The position numbers were made by a program, and so were the translations under genes. This document shows, one piece after another, positions 17,215-26,163 of a stretch of DNA of 64,000 nt. The stretch is from Anaerotignum sp. (lineage in GTDB: Bacteria > Bacillota > Clostridia > Lachnospirales > Anaerotignaceae), in the NCBI RefSeq assembly GCF_030625865.1, contig NZ_DAOUQB010000004.1, positions 1 to 64,000 of the forward strand, read 5' to 3'. Below the pieces are notes generated by a model that was not told the DNA's origin, searched no databases, and was given only the letters and a program-made list of their open reading frames with translations. Numbering within the stretch: the first letter of the stretch is position 1; the number at the start of each line of letters is the position of its first letter.

Positions 17215-18321
17215 TTATTCTGTTGTCAGTTCCTCTTCTTCAGCCTCAAACTCGTCTTTAGGAGCATCCGCTAAAAAATTGGTTTCTTTTGCCTGTGTTT
17301 CACTCTTTATGTCAATTCTCCATCCCGTCAGCTTTGCAGAAAGTCTTGCATTTTGCCCTTCTTTCCCAATTGCAAGAGAAAGCTGATGATCAGGCACTAC
17401 AATTTTTGCACTCTGCTCTTCTTCGTTTAAAGCAACCGCCAATACTTTGGATGGACTTAATGCTGCCGCAATAAATTCTTTCGGATCATCACTCCAATTA
17501 ATAACATCAATCTTTTCGCCGCCAAGTTCCTTCACAATTACGTTTACACGATAACCGTTCTGGCCAACGCAAGCACCCAATGCATCCACATTTTTATCCT
17601 TGGAATAAACAGCAATTTTCGTACGGCTGCCTGCCTCTCTGGCAATGCTTTTAATTTCAACTGTGCCATCAAACACTTCCGGTACTTCCTGCTCAAATAA
17701 ACGTTTTACCAATTCCGGATGAGTTCTGGAAACAAAAATCTGTGGGCCTTTTGTAGTTTGTTTTACTTCCAAAACATACACCTTCAGACGATCCATAAAA
17801 TTATATTGTTCACCGGGAATCTGTTCATTTGCCGCTAAAACCGCATCAATCTTACCCATCTGTACGATAATATTACGTCTATCTCTCCTTTGAACAATAC
17901 CGGTTACAACCTCACGTTCCTTGGTTATATACTGATTATATAATATTTCTCTTTCTGCCTCACGGAATTTTTGAACCACTACCTGCTTTGCAGTCTGTGC
18001 GGAAATACGTCCAAAATCTCTGGGGGTTACTTCTAAATCCACCACATCACCCACAGTATAGCTGGGATTTAAAACCCGCGCCGCCGCCAACAAAATTTCA
18101 TTCTGTTCATCTTGAATCTCTTCAACAACTTCTTTTTGGGCATAACAAGCCACATTTCCGCTTTCCCTATCAATCACAACTTTTATATTCTGACCACTGC
18201 CGAAGTTCTTTTTGCAAGCCGAAACCAAAGATGCCTCGATTGCTTCGAAAATAATTTCCTTGTCAATGCCTTTTTCTTTTTCAATCAAATTCAAAGCATC
18301 CATAAACTCCGCTCTATCCAT
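17215..18321 (-). CDS. nusA: transcription termination/antitermination factor NusA
   Basis: A 368-residue RNA polymerase-binding factor acting in pausing, termination and rRNA antitermination. Order of domains: N-terminal RNAP-binding domain (1-125, MDRAEFMDALNLIEKEKGI), S1 (about 130-200, GIVQRRDRRNIIVQMG), KH1 (about 205-275) and KH2 (about 280-345, with LAIGKEGQNARLSAKLTGW). It lacks the C-terminal acidic repeats of enterobacteria, as usual in Firmicutes. It follows rimP by 23 bases. Confidence 0.96.
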   Translation of the reverse strand: MDRAEFMDALNLIEKEKGIDKEIIFEAIEASLVSACKKNFGSGQNIKVVIDRESGNVACYAQKEVVEEIQDEQNEILLAAARVLNPSYTVGDVVDLEVTPRDFGRISAQTAKQVVVQKFREAEREILYNQYITKEREVVTGIVQRRDRRNIIVQMGKIDAVLAANEQIPGEQYNFMDRLKVYVLEVKQTTKGPQIFVSRTHPELVKRLFEQEVPEVFDGTVEIKSIAREAGSRTKIAVYSKDKNVDALGACVGQNGYRVNVIVKELGGEKIDVINWSDDPKEFIAAALSPSKVLAVALNEEEQSAKIVVPDHQLSLAIGKEGQNARLSAKLTGWRIDIKSETQAKETNFLADAPKDEFEAEEEELTTE

Positions 18322-18344
18322 TTTTCCTATTCCTCCTCTTAGCC

Positions 18345-18812
18345 TTAAAAAATCACTGCCAAGCGAACGCTGGCAACATCTTTTTGTTCAAACGCAATTA
18401 CCTTGTTATTATCATCTTCAATAGAGATGACTTCATTTTCTAACCCCAATAATTTTCCTTGAAACTGTTTTTGTCCCTCAAAAGCTTTATAAAGCTTAAT
18501 ATCAATTATTTCACCACGATATTTTTCAAAATCCGCCGCTTTCTTTAACGGGCGATCAATTCCCGGAGAACTCACTTCCAAAATATATGCCTGCTCAATA
18601 GGATCTTCGGCATCCAGCTTTGCTTCTAACGCACGGCTCACACCTTCGCAATCATCAATATCTACGCCGCCTTCTTTATCAATATAAATGCGTAAATACC
18701 AGTTTGCACCCTCTTTTACAAACTCTAAATCAACCAATTCTAAATTTCTCTCAGCAATAATGGGTTCCAAAATAGGCATTATCTTCTTTTCCGTATTACT
18801 AATTTTTGCCAT
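18345..18812 (-). CDS. rimP: ribosome maturation factor RimP
   Basis: A 155-residue factor for 30S subunit maturation. The N-terminal domain has LVDLEFVKEGANWYLRIYID and the Asp-rich DDCEGVSRALEAKLD. The linker YILEVSSPGIDRPL is diagnostic, and the C-terminal SH3-like domain begins about residue 95. It is first in the rimP-nusA-rnpM-ylxQ-infB-rbfA-nrnA-truB-ribF operon and has a clear promoter and a leader hairpin. Confidence 0.95.
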   Translation of the reverse strand: MAKISNTEKKIMPILEPIIAERNLELVDLEFVKEGANWYLRIYIDKEGGVDIDDCEGVSRALEAKLDAEDPIEQAYILEVSSPGIDRPLKKAADFEKYRGEIIDIKLYKAFEGQKQFQGKLLGLENEVISIEDDNNKVIAFEQKDVASVRLAVIF

Positions 18813-18850
18813 TCTTACACCTCTTTAAAAAAATTTGCCTATGCAATAAC

Positions 18851-18876
18851 AAAGAGTGGGTATTTACCCACTCTTT
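18851..18876 (-). promoter_or_regulatory. perfect hairpin in the rimP-nusA operon leader
   Basis: AAAGAGTGGGTA (18851-18862) pairs exactly with TACCCACTCTTT (18865-18876). It lies between the promoter and rimP. On the minus strand a run of seven Ts follows only 18 bases later, so it is not a standard terminator and could be a regulatory or stabilising leader structure. Confidence 0.6.
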
Positions 18877-18904
18877 CGTCCGCATACTATAAGTTCCTTG
18901 CACC

Positions 18905-18933
18905 AGTATAACACTGTCCATTTCAAAATGCAA
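18905..18933 (-). promoter_or_regulatory. rimP-nusA-infB operon promoter
   Basis: TTGCAT (18933-18928), 17-base spacer, TATACT (18910-18905). It gives a leader of about 85 nt to rimP. Confidence 0.8.
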
Positions 18934-19043
18934 GACCTTTCCTATATTTTTCCCCATTGTGATTCTTCAAAAAAACCCCTTAATCGAATCATTATTTTTA
19001 AAACAATCCCTCCACAATAAGAGAGATATGGTCATTTTGGATC

Positions 19044-19736
19044 TCAAATAATATTGGCCAAAAGCGGCGTTAACAAAATTGGCAAAAACATGGCAGGAAG
19101 ATAGTTTAAAACCTTTAATTTGGTAATCCCCACCATGTTCAACCCCAATGCAAAAATCAAAACCGATCCTACACAAGTCATTTCTGCAACTACGGCATCC
19201 GTTAAAAAAGGTGCAACCACCTGTGCCAGCAAAACAATGCTTCCTTGAAAAACCAATACAAATACAGCGGAAAGCATTACTCCAACACCAAGGGTAGATG
19301 CAAATATCATGGAAGAGATAAAATCAAGTACAGATTTTGTAAAAAGCATTTCATAATTTCCTGATAACCCCGCTTGCAAGGAACCCACAACAGTCATGGC
19401 ACCCACACAAAATAACAATGACGCAGCAATAAATCCTTCAGCCAAAGAAACGCTCCCATCCTCTTTTTTAAATTTTTGTTCCAACCTCTGCGCAAATCGT
19501 TTCAGCTTTGCGTCCAAATCAAAGCCCTCTCCAATGATAATTCCAATTGCCATAGAAATAATCAAAACCAATGTATTGCTTCCTTTTAATGCCCCCGACC
19601 AACCGATATATAATGTACAAAGCCCAAGGCCTTTCATCATTGCTTCAGAAATTCTTTGTGGCATTCCCGTTTTTACCGCCATGCCAATGGCACTGCCAAA
19701 AATAATTACAATTGCATTTACAATAACTCCCAGCAT
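19044..19736 (-). CDS. DUF554 family membrane protein
   Basis: A 230-residue integral membrane protein with six or seven hydrophobic segments. The N-terminus LGVIVNAIVIIFGSAIGM and GLGLCTLYIGWSGALKGSN, then IGIIIGEGFDLDAKL and FCVGAMTVVGSLQAGL, are the DUF554 signature. It may be a transporter; no function is established. The ATG has GAGGTGAG upstream. It stands alone between the rimP promoter and the solute-binding protein gene. Confidence 0.88.
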   Translation of the reverse strand: MLGVIVNAIVIIFGSAIGMAVKTGMPQRISEAMMKGLGLCTLYIGWSGALKGSNTLVLIISMAIGIIIGEGFDLDAKLKRFAQRLEQKFKKEDGSVSLAEGFIAASLLFCVGAMTVVGSLQAGLSGNYEMLFTKSVLDFISSMIFASTLGVGVMLSAVFVLVFQGSIVLLAQVVAPFLTDAVVAEMTCVGSVLIFALGLNMVGITKLKVLNYLPAMFLPILLTPLLANII

Positions 19737-19839
19737 TTATCTCACCTCATCTTGCTTATAAGCATTGCAAGTATAGCATTTTTCAAAATGTTTGTCCATA
19801 AATACAATAATCCCAAATACAAAAATACGTTTTTTTCAT

Positions 19840-19868
19840 AAAAAAATCCCCCGTAATTTACGAGGGAT
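19840..19868 (-). terminator. terminator downstream of the solute-binding lipoprotein gene
   Basis: ATCCCTCGTAAA (19868-19857) pairs with TTACGGGGGAT (19856-19846) with G-U pairs. Six Ts follow on the minus strand. It is about 115 bases beyond the stop codon. Confidence 0.75.
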
Positions 19869-19981
19869 ACCAGTTTAATATAAATACTTTGTTTAAGAAT
19901 CAAGAAAAAACCCTATTTCCAGAGGTTTTAAATATCTTTGCTATTCCTAATAAAAATTTATCATTTGATACGGTAAAAGGC

Positions 19982-20788
19982 TTATTGACGGATATATGTT
20001 TCAATAATTTCTTGATATTTTCCGCTTTCCTTTAAATCCTCCAAGCCTTTGTTGAACATTTCCAAAAGTTCTGCATTTTCACCCTTAGGGACTGCAAAAC
20101 CATAGGGGCTTTTTCGTTCGATATCAGAGACAATTTTCAACTCCATCCCCTGAGAAATAATATAACCCAATACGGGATAATCTTCAAATAAGGCTACACT
20201 ATTGCCGTTTAGAACATCCTTATATACTTCACTAAATTCATCAAAAGTCACAATTCTAAAGTCATACTTATCTTGAATAGATCTTGCATACGCTTCTGCT
20301 TCGGTACCAAGGGCAACGGCAACGGCTACAGTTTTGCCTGCTAAATCTTCATAACTATTAATATCTCGTCTTGCGGCATCTACGCCCATAACGATACCAC
20401 CCTCGAAATAAGGGTCAGAATAATCAAGCTTTTCCTTTCTTTCCTCTGTAATACTAATCCCGCCCATAGCGGCATCTACTTCGCCTTTCTCCACCGCCTG
20501 GAGCATCTCATTAAAGGTCATAGGTACTAATTCATATGTAAATCCCTGTTCTTTGGCAATGGCCGACAACAGATCAATGTCAATCCCTACATACTGATCT
20601 AAGGTGTTTTTAAACTCAAAAGGTGCAAATTCTGTATTTGTCGCAATAATATAGTTTTTTGTTTCAGTAGGTGTTACCCCTTCAGCTGTAATGGTTACCT
20701 TGGCTTCCTTCTTGCCACCGCAAGCTGCCAATCCAATTGCCATAGCAAATGCCATAATCAACACATTTACCCTCTTAAACAAACTCAC
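19982..20788 (-). CDS. polar amino-acid ABC transporter substrate-binding lipoprotein
   Basis: A 268-residue family 3 solute-binding protein. A lipoprotein signal with lipobox IGLAAC ends near residue 24. The mature part has the family signatures FAPFEFKNTLDQYVGIDIDLL and GEVDAAMGGISITEERKEKLDYSDPY. I use GTG 20788, with AGGGGGGG 8 bases upstream; a longer GTG start 10 codons earlier lacks a ribosome-binding site. No permease or ATPase gene is adjacent, so it must work with a transporter encoded elsewhere. Confidence 0.88.
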   Translation of the reverse strand: MSLFKRVNVLIMAFAMAIGLAACGGKKEAKVTITAEGVTPTETKNYIIATNTEFAPFEFKNTLDQYVGIDIDLLSAIAKEQGFTYELVPMTFNEMLQAVEKGEVDAAMGGISITEERKEKLDYSDPYFEGGIVMGVDAARRDINSYEDLAGKTVAVAVALGTEAEAYARSIQDKYDFRIVTFDEFSEVYKDVLNGNSVALFEDYPVLGYIISQGMELKIVSDIERKSPYGFAVPKGENAELLEMFNKGLEDLKESGKYQEIIETYIRQ

Positions 20789-20861
20789 CTCAAAAGCCCC
20801 CCCTTTTTTCTGTTCCACGACTCATGTGAATAGCACCTTCATCGTATTCCATAAAGCAAGT

Positions 20862-21509
20862 TTATTCGCAAAGCATATGCAACAAAGAGCTACTACCCAA
20901 TCTGTCCGCCCCCATATTCAAAAAATCTTCCGCATCTTGAATACTTTTAATTCCGCCTGCTGCTTTGATTTTTGTGTCACCAAAGACATGTTTTGCAAAC
21001 AATTGGATATCCTCTAATGTCGCCCCACCTTTACTAAAACCCGTACTTGTTTTAATATAATCCGCCTTAGAAGTGCTTACAATTTCACACATACGAACTT
21101 TTTCTTCCTCTGTGAGCAAGCAGGTCTCAACAATGACCTTAAGGATCTTAGCTCCACAGACATATTTCACTGCATTGATTTCCTGCAAAATTTTCTCGTA
21201 ATGGCCTTCTTTCAGCCAGCCTAAATTGATCACCATATCAATTTCATTTGCACCATTTTTAATTGCTTCACTTGTTTCAAAAACTTTTGCCACGGTAGTT
21301 TGATACCCATTAGGAAAACCGATTACCGTACAAATTGCAACCTTTCCCTGCACAAAAGAAGCAGCCTGTGAAACAAAGGACGGCGGAATACAAACCGATG
21401 CCGTTTTCTGTTTCATCCCTTCGTTGCAAACTTCCATAACCTGCTCCCATGTAGCATCCTGCTTTAATAAAGTATGATCAATATGGCTAATTATGCACTG
21501 TTTTTCCAT
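20862..21509 (-). CDS. deoC: deoxyribose-phosphate aldolase
   Basis: A 215-residue class I aldolase that cleaves 2-deoxyribose 5-phosphate to glyceraldehyde 3-phosphate and acetaldehyde. Motifs: IDHTLLK at the N-terminus, CTVIGFPNG, EIDMVINLGWLKEG, LKVIVETCLL with the Schiff-base Lys in the preceding strand, and YIKTSTGFSKGGAT with the catalytic Lys. IKAAGGIKSIQDAE closes the barrel. The ATG has TAGGAGGG. It appears monocistronic or coupled to the lipoprotein gene 73 bases downstream. Confidence 0.95.
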   Translation of the reverse strand: MEKQCIISHIDHTLLKQDATWEQVMEVCNEGMKQKTASVCIPPSFVSQAASFVQGKVAICTVIGFPNGYQTTVAKVFETSEAIKNGANEIDMVINLGWLKEGHYEKILQEINAVKYVCGAKILKVIVETCLLTEEEKVRMCEIVSTSKADYIKTSTGFSKGGATLEDIQLFAKHVFGDTKIKAAGGIKSIQDAEDFLNMGADRLGSSSLLHMLCE

Positions 21510-21636
21510 TTAGCACCCTCCTAAAACCGCAATTTTTCCATTTATATCCTGTTAAAAACTCGCTAACAACGACTTTTCACAAGCTAGCCTCATAAATAAT
21601 TCCCATCTCCATAAATTATCTTCTTTTCCATATACA

Positions 21637-21668
21637 AAAAAACGTTGCTTTTCAGCAACGTTTTTTTG
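21637..21668 (-). terminator. bidirectional-looking terminator after ispH-rpsA
   Basis: ACGTTGC (21643-21649) pairs with GCAACGT (21656-21662), flanked by seven As and seven Ts, so it can end transcription on the minus strand from rpsA. The stop codon of rpsA is at 21672. Confidence 0.85.
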
Positions 21669-21671
21669 TAA

Positions 21672-23642
21672 TTAAGCCTCTGTTGTAGCTTCCGCTTCAG
21701 TATTTTCTTCTTCTGCAGGAGCTTCCGCCTGTCTCTTGGAAAGGCTAATCTTTTTCTGTTCTGTGTTAACTTCCAAAACTTTCACGCTGATTACTTCGCC
21801 AACTTTCAGCTCGTCTTCAGGTTTTACTACATGTTTGTTTGCGATCTGGGAGATATGTACCAGACCATCAACGCCAGGTTCCAATTCAACAAATGCGCCG
21901 AAAGGTACCATACGAACAACCTTACCTTCAACAATTGTGCCAACTGCGTATTTTTCAGCTACAAAATTCCAAGGGTTCATTTTGATGTCTTTCAAGGAAA
22001 GGCTGATTTTGCCTTTTTCTTTGTCTACATCTAAAACAAATACCTCAACAGTCTGACCTTCTTTTAATACTTCCTTGGGGTTGGTAATTCTGCCCCAGCT
22101 CATTTCGGAAATATGAATCAAACCGTCAACGCCGCCCAAGTCAACAAACGCACCAAAATCTGTCAATCTGCTAACTGTACCTGTAACCTTAGAACCAGCT
22201 TCAATAGAAGCAAACAACGCTGCTCTCTTTGCACTGATTTCCTTTTCAACCAAAGCTTTTCTGCCACCGATAATACGACGTTTTACTCTGTCCATTTCAA
22301 TGATATTAAAATCCAATTCCTGGCCTTTGAAAACGCTCAAATCTTCGATAAATCTATTTGAAACCTGAGAAGATGGAATAAATACTCTCACACCGTTAAC
22401 AACTGCAATTAAGCCACCTTTAACCACTTCTGTTACAGTACCTGCAACAACTGTTTTTTCGTTGAAAGCTACTTCAATGTCTTCCATACCCTTCTGCGCT
22501 TCAATACGCTTTTTGGACAAAAGAACATTACCATCGCCGTCGTTTACACGGATTACAAATACTTCAATTTCATCTCCAGGCTGAACTAATTCACTGGGGA
22601 TCACTGTTGGATCACTGCTAAATTCACCTCTGGGAATTACACCATCGGATTTATAGCCGAGATTAACGGAAACTTCTTCGTTTACAACCTGAATTACAGT
22701 GCCTTTTACAACATCGCCTGTGTGCAGGGTAACGAGAGAATCTTCTAACATTTGTTCGAATGTAATTTCCTCACTTCCTTCTAAATTTTGTACTGCATTA
22801 TCAAATGCTTCGCTCATAGTAACAACTACCTCCTTAATTATTGCAGGTGGAGTAGACGCACCCGCAGTTATACCTATTTTATCATTCTTTAAAAAATTAT
22901 TCAACACCAAATCGCAAATTGTTTCAATGTGGACAGTATTATTACAATTTTTCCCGCAAATCTCTACCAATTTTTGGGTATTAGAGCTTTTTTTGTCGCC
23001 AATCACAATCATTTTGTCAACTTTTTGTGATAATGCAACGGCTTCTGTCTGCCGTTTCTCCGTTGCGGAACAAATGGTATTGAATACTTCCAATTGAATA
23101 TTTTTCTTGTTTAATTCTTTTACAATTTCCTCAAATCGACTTTGGCGAAAAGTTGTCTGCACCACGAGGATATACTTCTGCCCGTCTTTCAATTCCAATG
23201 CAGATGCTTCCTGGGGTGTCTCAATTATTTCCGCCTCATTTTCGCACCATCCATTGATTCCAATCACCTCAGGATGTTGGCTGTTGCCGGCGATAATCAC
23301 GCCCTCATTTAAATCGTGATGCTCCTTCACCAGGTTATGGATTTTTTTCACAAAAGGACAGGTACCGTCAATCATACCCAGACCCTTTTCTTCCAGCGCA
23401 TCATAAAGAGCCTTCCCCACGCCATGAGAACGTATCAAAACTGCGCCTTCTTCAATATTGTCAAGGCTTTCTATAATGGCAAGCCCCTTTTTTTCCAAAT
23501 CCCCTGTAACCTCTTTATTATGAATCAACGGACCGTAGGAATAGGTTTTTTCCTTTTTTTCAATCTGTTTGTATGCCATTTCAATGGCTCTTTTCACCCC
23601 AAAGCAAAACCCTGCCGATTGGGCTAATATAATCTCACTCAT
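21672..23642 (-). CDS. ispH-rpsA: IspH-RpsA fusion: HMBPP reductase joined to ribosomal protein S1
   Basis: A 656-residue two-part protein. Residues 1 to about 283 are IspH, the last enzyme of the MEP isoprenoid pathway. Its three Fe-S cysteines are in AGFCFG (Cys13), GTCPFVKK and NTICSAT, and HPEV is present. Residues about 305-640 hold four S1 repeats (starting near 307, 395, 480 and 566), two with the canonical DFGAFVDL/PFGAFVEL core, followed by an acidic tail. This fusion is widespread in Clostridia. The start overlaps plsC by ATGA. The two halves belong to unrelated processes, and whether they are separated after translation is not visible. Confidence 0.95.
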   Translation of the reverse strand: MSEIILAQSAGFCFGVKRAIEMAYKQIEKKEKTYSYGPLIHNKEVTGDLEKKGLAIIESLDNIEEGAVLIRSHGVGKALYDALEEKGLGMIDGTCPFVKKIHNLVKEHHDLNEGVIIAGNSQHPEVIGINGWCENEAEIIETPQEASALELKDGQKYILVVQTTFRQSRFEEIVKELNKKNIQLEVFNTICSATEKRQTEAVALSQKVDKMIVIGDKKSSNTQKLVEICGKNCNNTVHIETICDLVLNNFLKNDKIGITAGASTPPAIIKEVVVTMSEAFDNAVQNLEGSEEITFEQMLEDSLVTLHTGDVVKGTVIQVVNEEVSVNLGYKSDGVIPRGEFSSDPTVIPSELVQPGDEIEVFVIRVNDGDGNVLLSKKRIEAQKGMEDIEVAFNEKTVVAGTVTEVVKGGLIAVVNGVRVFIPSSQVSNRFIEDLSVFKGQELDFNIIEMDRVKRRIIGGRKALVEKEISAKRAALFASIEAGSKVTGTVSRLTDFGAFVDLGGVDGLIHISEMSWGRITNPKEVLKEGQTVEVFVLDVDKEKGKISLSLKDIKMNPWNFVAEKYAVGTIVEGKVVRMVPFGAFVELEPGVDGLVHISQIANKHVVKPEDELKVGEVISVKVLEVNTEQKKISLSKRQAEAPAEEENTEAEATTEA

Positions 23643-24229
23643 AGTTTAACCTTCATCTCCTGGACCTTACCCATTATTTTTTCTGTAATTTCTTCCATCA
23701 GTTCCGTGTTAATTTTTATACCACGGTATTCCTCTAACATCATCGGTTCACCAAATTCAATTCTAATTTCCGAGCGAAACTTGTAACTACCTGAAATTGT
23801 AACAGGAATCACCGGTGCATCACCCTTCAAAGCAAACATGGCAACGCCGGCTTTTGCCGCTTTTGCCTCACCCTCTTTTACCCGTGTTCCTTCTGCAAAT
23901 ATTCCCAGCAATTCTCCACTTTTCAGTACGTTGATCGCTGTTTTAAAAGCTTTCATATCCATTACAGACTGGCGATCCACAGGAAATGCCTTCAAATTAC
24001 GTAACAAAGCCCCCAAAACCTTATTATGAAACAGTTCTTTTTTTGCAATGTAACGAGGGAGCCGATCCAAATAAACAGCCATGGTGAGAGGATCAAAATT
24101 GCTGATATGATTGCAACAAAGCACACCATTGCCTTCTTGGGGAACATTCTCCTTCCCTACTATTTTTACTTTAAACATAATTGTATAAAAAATCTTAACA
24201 AGCACCTTTACCACAGGATATAGCGACAT
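23639..24229 (-). CDS. plsC: 1-acyl-sn-glycerol-3-phosphate acyltransferase
   Basis: A 196-residue membrane-associated acyltransferase making phosphatidic acid. The catalytic HX4D motif is NHISNFDP (about 36-43), followed by KKELF and the glycerol-phosphate motif FAEGTR (about 113-118). VIPVTISGSYKF is motif IV. The N-terminus is a hydrophobic anchor. It lies between cmk and ispH-rpsA, a neighbourhood common in Clostridia. Confidence 0.93.
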   Translation of the reverse strand: MSLYPVVKVLVKIFYTIMFKVKIVGKENVPQEGNGVLCCNHISNFDPLTMAVYLDRLPRYIAKKELFHNKVLGALLRNLKAFPVDRQSVMDMKAFKTAINVLKSGELLGIFAEGTRVKEGEAKAAKAGVAMFALKGDAPVIPVTISGSYKFRSEIRIEFGEPMMLEEYRGIKINTELMEEITEKIMGKVQEMKVKL

Positions 24230-24231
24230 TA

Positions 24232-24909
24232 TTACACCTCACTTATTTTTCCTTCTGCAATCTTTACGATTGTTTCCGCAACTTCATCAATGGTCATATT
24301 CGTTGTATCCAAATAGACCGCATCCTTCGCCTTACATAAAGGACTGTATTTACGGTTCATATCATTTTCATCTCGACGAAGGATCTCCTGCCGTATTGCA
24401 TCAAATGCAGGCTTTTCTCCTTTTGCCTCCAACTCACCCATACGACGCTTTGCTCTTTCATCAACACCGGCATCCATATAAATTTTCACTTCTGCCTGAG
24501 GAAGTACAAAGGTACCAATATCTCTGCCATCCATAATCACAGCATACTTTTTGGCCATTTCTTTTTGCATATGGCTTAATTTTTGCCGCACAGATTGAAT
24601 GGTAGCAACCTGAGAAGCCCCCTGTCCAATTTCTTGGGTTCTGATTTTTTGGGTAATCTCTTCGCCGTCCAAAAAAATCAGCTGTCCATCCCTTGTAGGC
24701 TGTATTTCCAGCTTTATTTCATCTAATAATGATAAAACACTCATTTCATCCAAAGGAGAAATTCCCTTTTGGATACAAAAATATGCTACTGCACGATACA
24801 TGGCACCTGTATCCACATAAATAATACCCAACCTCTTTGCAACAGCCTTTGCAACTGTACTCTTTCCGGATCCCGCCGGACCGTCCACCGCAATGGCAAA
24901 CTTCCTCAT
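24232..24909 (-). CDS. cmk: cytidylate kinase
   Basis: A 225-residue kinase phosphorylating CMP and dCMP. The P-loop GPAGSGKST is at residues 11-19, then DTGAMYRAVA, MDGRDIGTFVLPQA and the lid region RRMGELEAKG. I use ATG 24909 (MRKFAIAVDGP), with AGGAGG 7 bases upstream. An ATG six codons earlier overlaps the upstream stop as ATGA, but its first codons form the ribosome-binding site of the shorter start. Confidence 0.95.
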   Translation of the reverse strand: MRKFAIAVDGPAGSGKSTVAKAVAKRLGIIYVDTGAMYRAVAYFCIQKGISPLDEMSVLSLLDEIKLEIQPTRDGQLIFLDGEEITQKIRTQEIGQGASQVATIQSVRQKLSHMQKEMAKKYAVIMDGRDIGTFVLPQAEVKIYMDAGVDERAKRRMGELEAKGEKPAFDAIRQEILRRDENDMNRKYSPLCKAKDAVYLDTTNMTIDEVAETIVKIAEGKISEV

Positions 24910-24923
24910 TCCAATTCCTCCTA

Positions 24924-26159
24924 TCATTGGGCCAATACGCCTTCTCCCGCCGTATAACCGCTTGAAAAGGCAATTTGCAAATTATAGCCTCCCGTATAAG
25001 CATCCACATCCAACACTTCTCCTGCAAAATGAAGATTTTTTACAAACTTGCTTTCCATAGTAGAAGGATCCATTTCATCCACACAAATTCCGCCGCAAGT
25101 TATTACGGCCTCATTAAATCCTGCTGTTCCGGTGATAGTTAAAGGCAGTCCTTTCAATAAGGAAAGAAGGTTCTTTCTTTCTTCTTTCGTAATATTGTTC
25201 ACCTTTTTATCCGCCGCAATCCCGGAGAGGGCAATGATAACAGGGATTAGTTTTTTCGGCAACAGGTCATCCAATGCATTGCCAAAATCTCGGTTGGCAT
25301 ACTTCTCAAAATCACGAAGCAAACGCATATCCAGCTTTTTTTCATCCATAGCCGGCTTTAAATCAATATACAGGCGATAACCCTCTTCCATCGAAAAGAG
25401 CAGATGCCTGCTGGCACTTAAAATTACAGGGCCCGATACACCATAATGGGTGAAAAGCATTTCCCCGAATTCTTCAAAAACAGTTTTTCCCTTTTTATTT
25501 TTCACCTGAATGGAGATGTTGCGCAGGCTTAAGCCCATCAAGCTTTTGCACCATGCCTCTTCCGCTTTCAAAGGAACCAAGGATGGGTATAGCTTCGTCA
25601 CCTGATGCCCAGCCTTTTTTGCAAAACGGTACCCATCTCCCGTAGAACCTGTTGCGGGATAGGATAAACCACCTGTGGCAACAATCACTGCATCCGCCTC
25701 AACAACCGTTCCTTTTTTCAATCGCACGCCAACCGCTCTGCCTTGGGAAATCAAAACTTCCTCCACAGGGCTGTCCAAATGCAGCTTCACCTTACTTTCT
25801 CGCAAATATTGTTCCAACGCAAACACAACATCCAAGGATTTATCGGAAACAGGGAAAACACGTCTTCCTCTTTCCACCTTGGTCTCCAAGCCTAAGCGAT
25901 GAAATAATTCTTGGGTTTGGGGGCTATCTAAATGATAAAATGCGCTGTACATAAAATAAGGGTTTCCCGGAATATTTTCCAAAAGTGTTTCCACATCACA
26001 ATCATTGGTAAGGTTACAGCGACCTTTTCCCGTAATTAAAATCTTTTTTCCCAAGCGATTATTTTTTTCATATAAATGTACTTCATATCCACGGCTTCCC
26101 GCTCTTGCTGCCGCCATCATTCCCGCAGCGCCACCGCCCACCACAATAATTTTTTCCAT
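24924..26159 (-). CDS. BaiN/HI0933-family FAD-dependent oxidoreductase
   Basis: A 411-residue flavoprotein. The Rossmann dinucleotide motif GGGAAGMMAA is at residues 8-17, followed by NNRLGKKILITGKGRCNLTN, diagnostic of the HI0933/BaiN family. The C-terminus has TCGGICVDEMDP and DVDAYTGGYNLQIAFSSGY. Members reduce unsaturated bonds, as in bile-acid metabolism, but most homologues, including chromosomal copies next to cmk, have no proven substrate. It lies 4 bases after the phosphatase gene. Confidence 0.88.
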   Translation of the reverse strand: MEKIIVVGGGAAGMMAAARAGSRGYEVHLYEKNNRLGKKILITGKGRCNLTNDCDVETLLENIPGNPYFMYSAFYHLDSPQTQELFHRLGLETKVERGRRVFPVSDKSLDVVFALEQYLRESKVKLHLDSPVEEVLISQGRAVGVRLKKGTVVEADAVIVATGGLSYPATGSTGDGYRFAKKAGHQVTKLYPSLVPLKAEEAWCKSLMGLSLRNISIQVKNKKGKTVFEEFGEMLFTHYGVSGPVILSASRHLLFSMEEGYRLYIDLKPAMDEKKLDMRLLRDFEKYANRDFGNALDDLLPKKLIPVIIALSGIAADKKVNNITKEERKNLLSLLKGLPLTITGTAGFNEAVITCGGICVDEMDPSTMESKFVKNLHFAGEVLDVDAYTGGYNLQIAFSSGYTAGEGVLAQ

Positions 26160-26163
26160 ATTG

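Noticed and set aside
21672..23642. ispH-rpsA as an assembly error
   Set aside because: The frame is continuous, both halves are intact, and the same fusion is established in Clostridia.
24924..24927. cmk start at ATG 24927 through the ATGA overlap
   Set aside because: Its first codons contain the AGGAGG that is correctly spaced for ATG 24909, and the shorter N-terminus fits the family.
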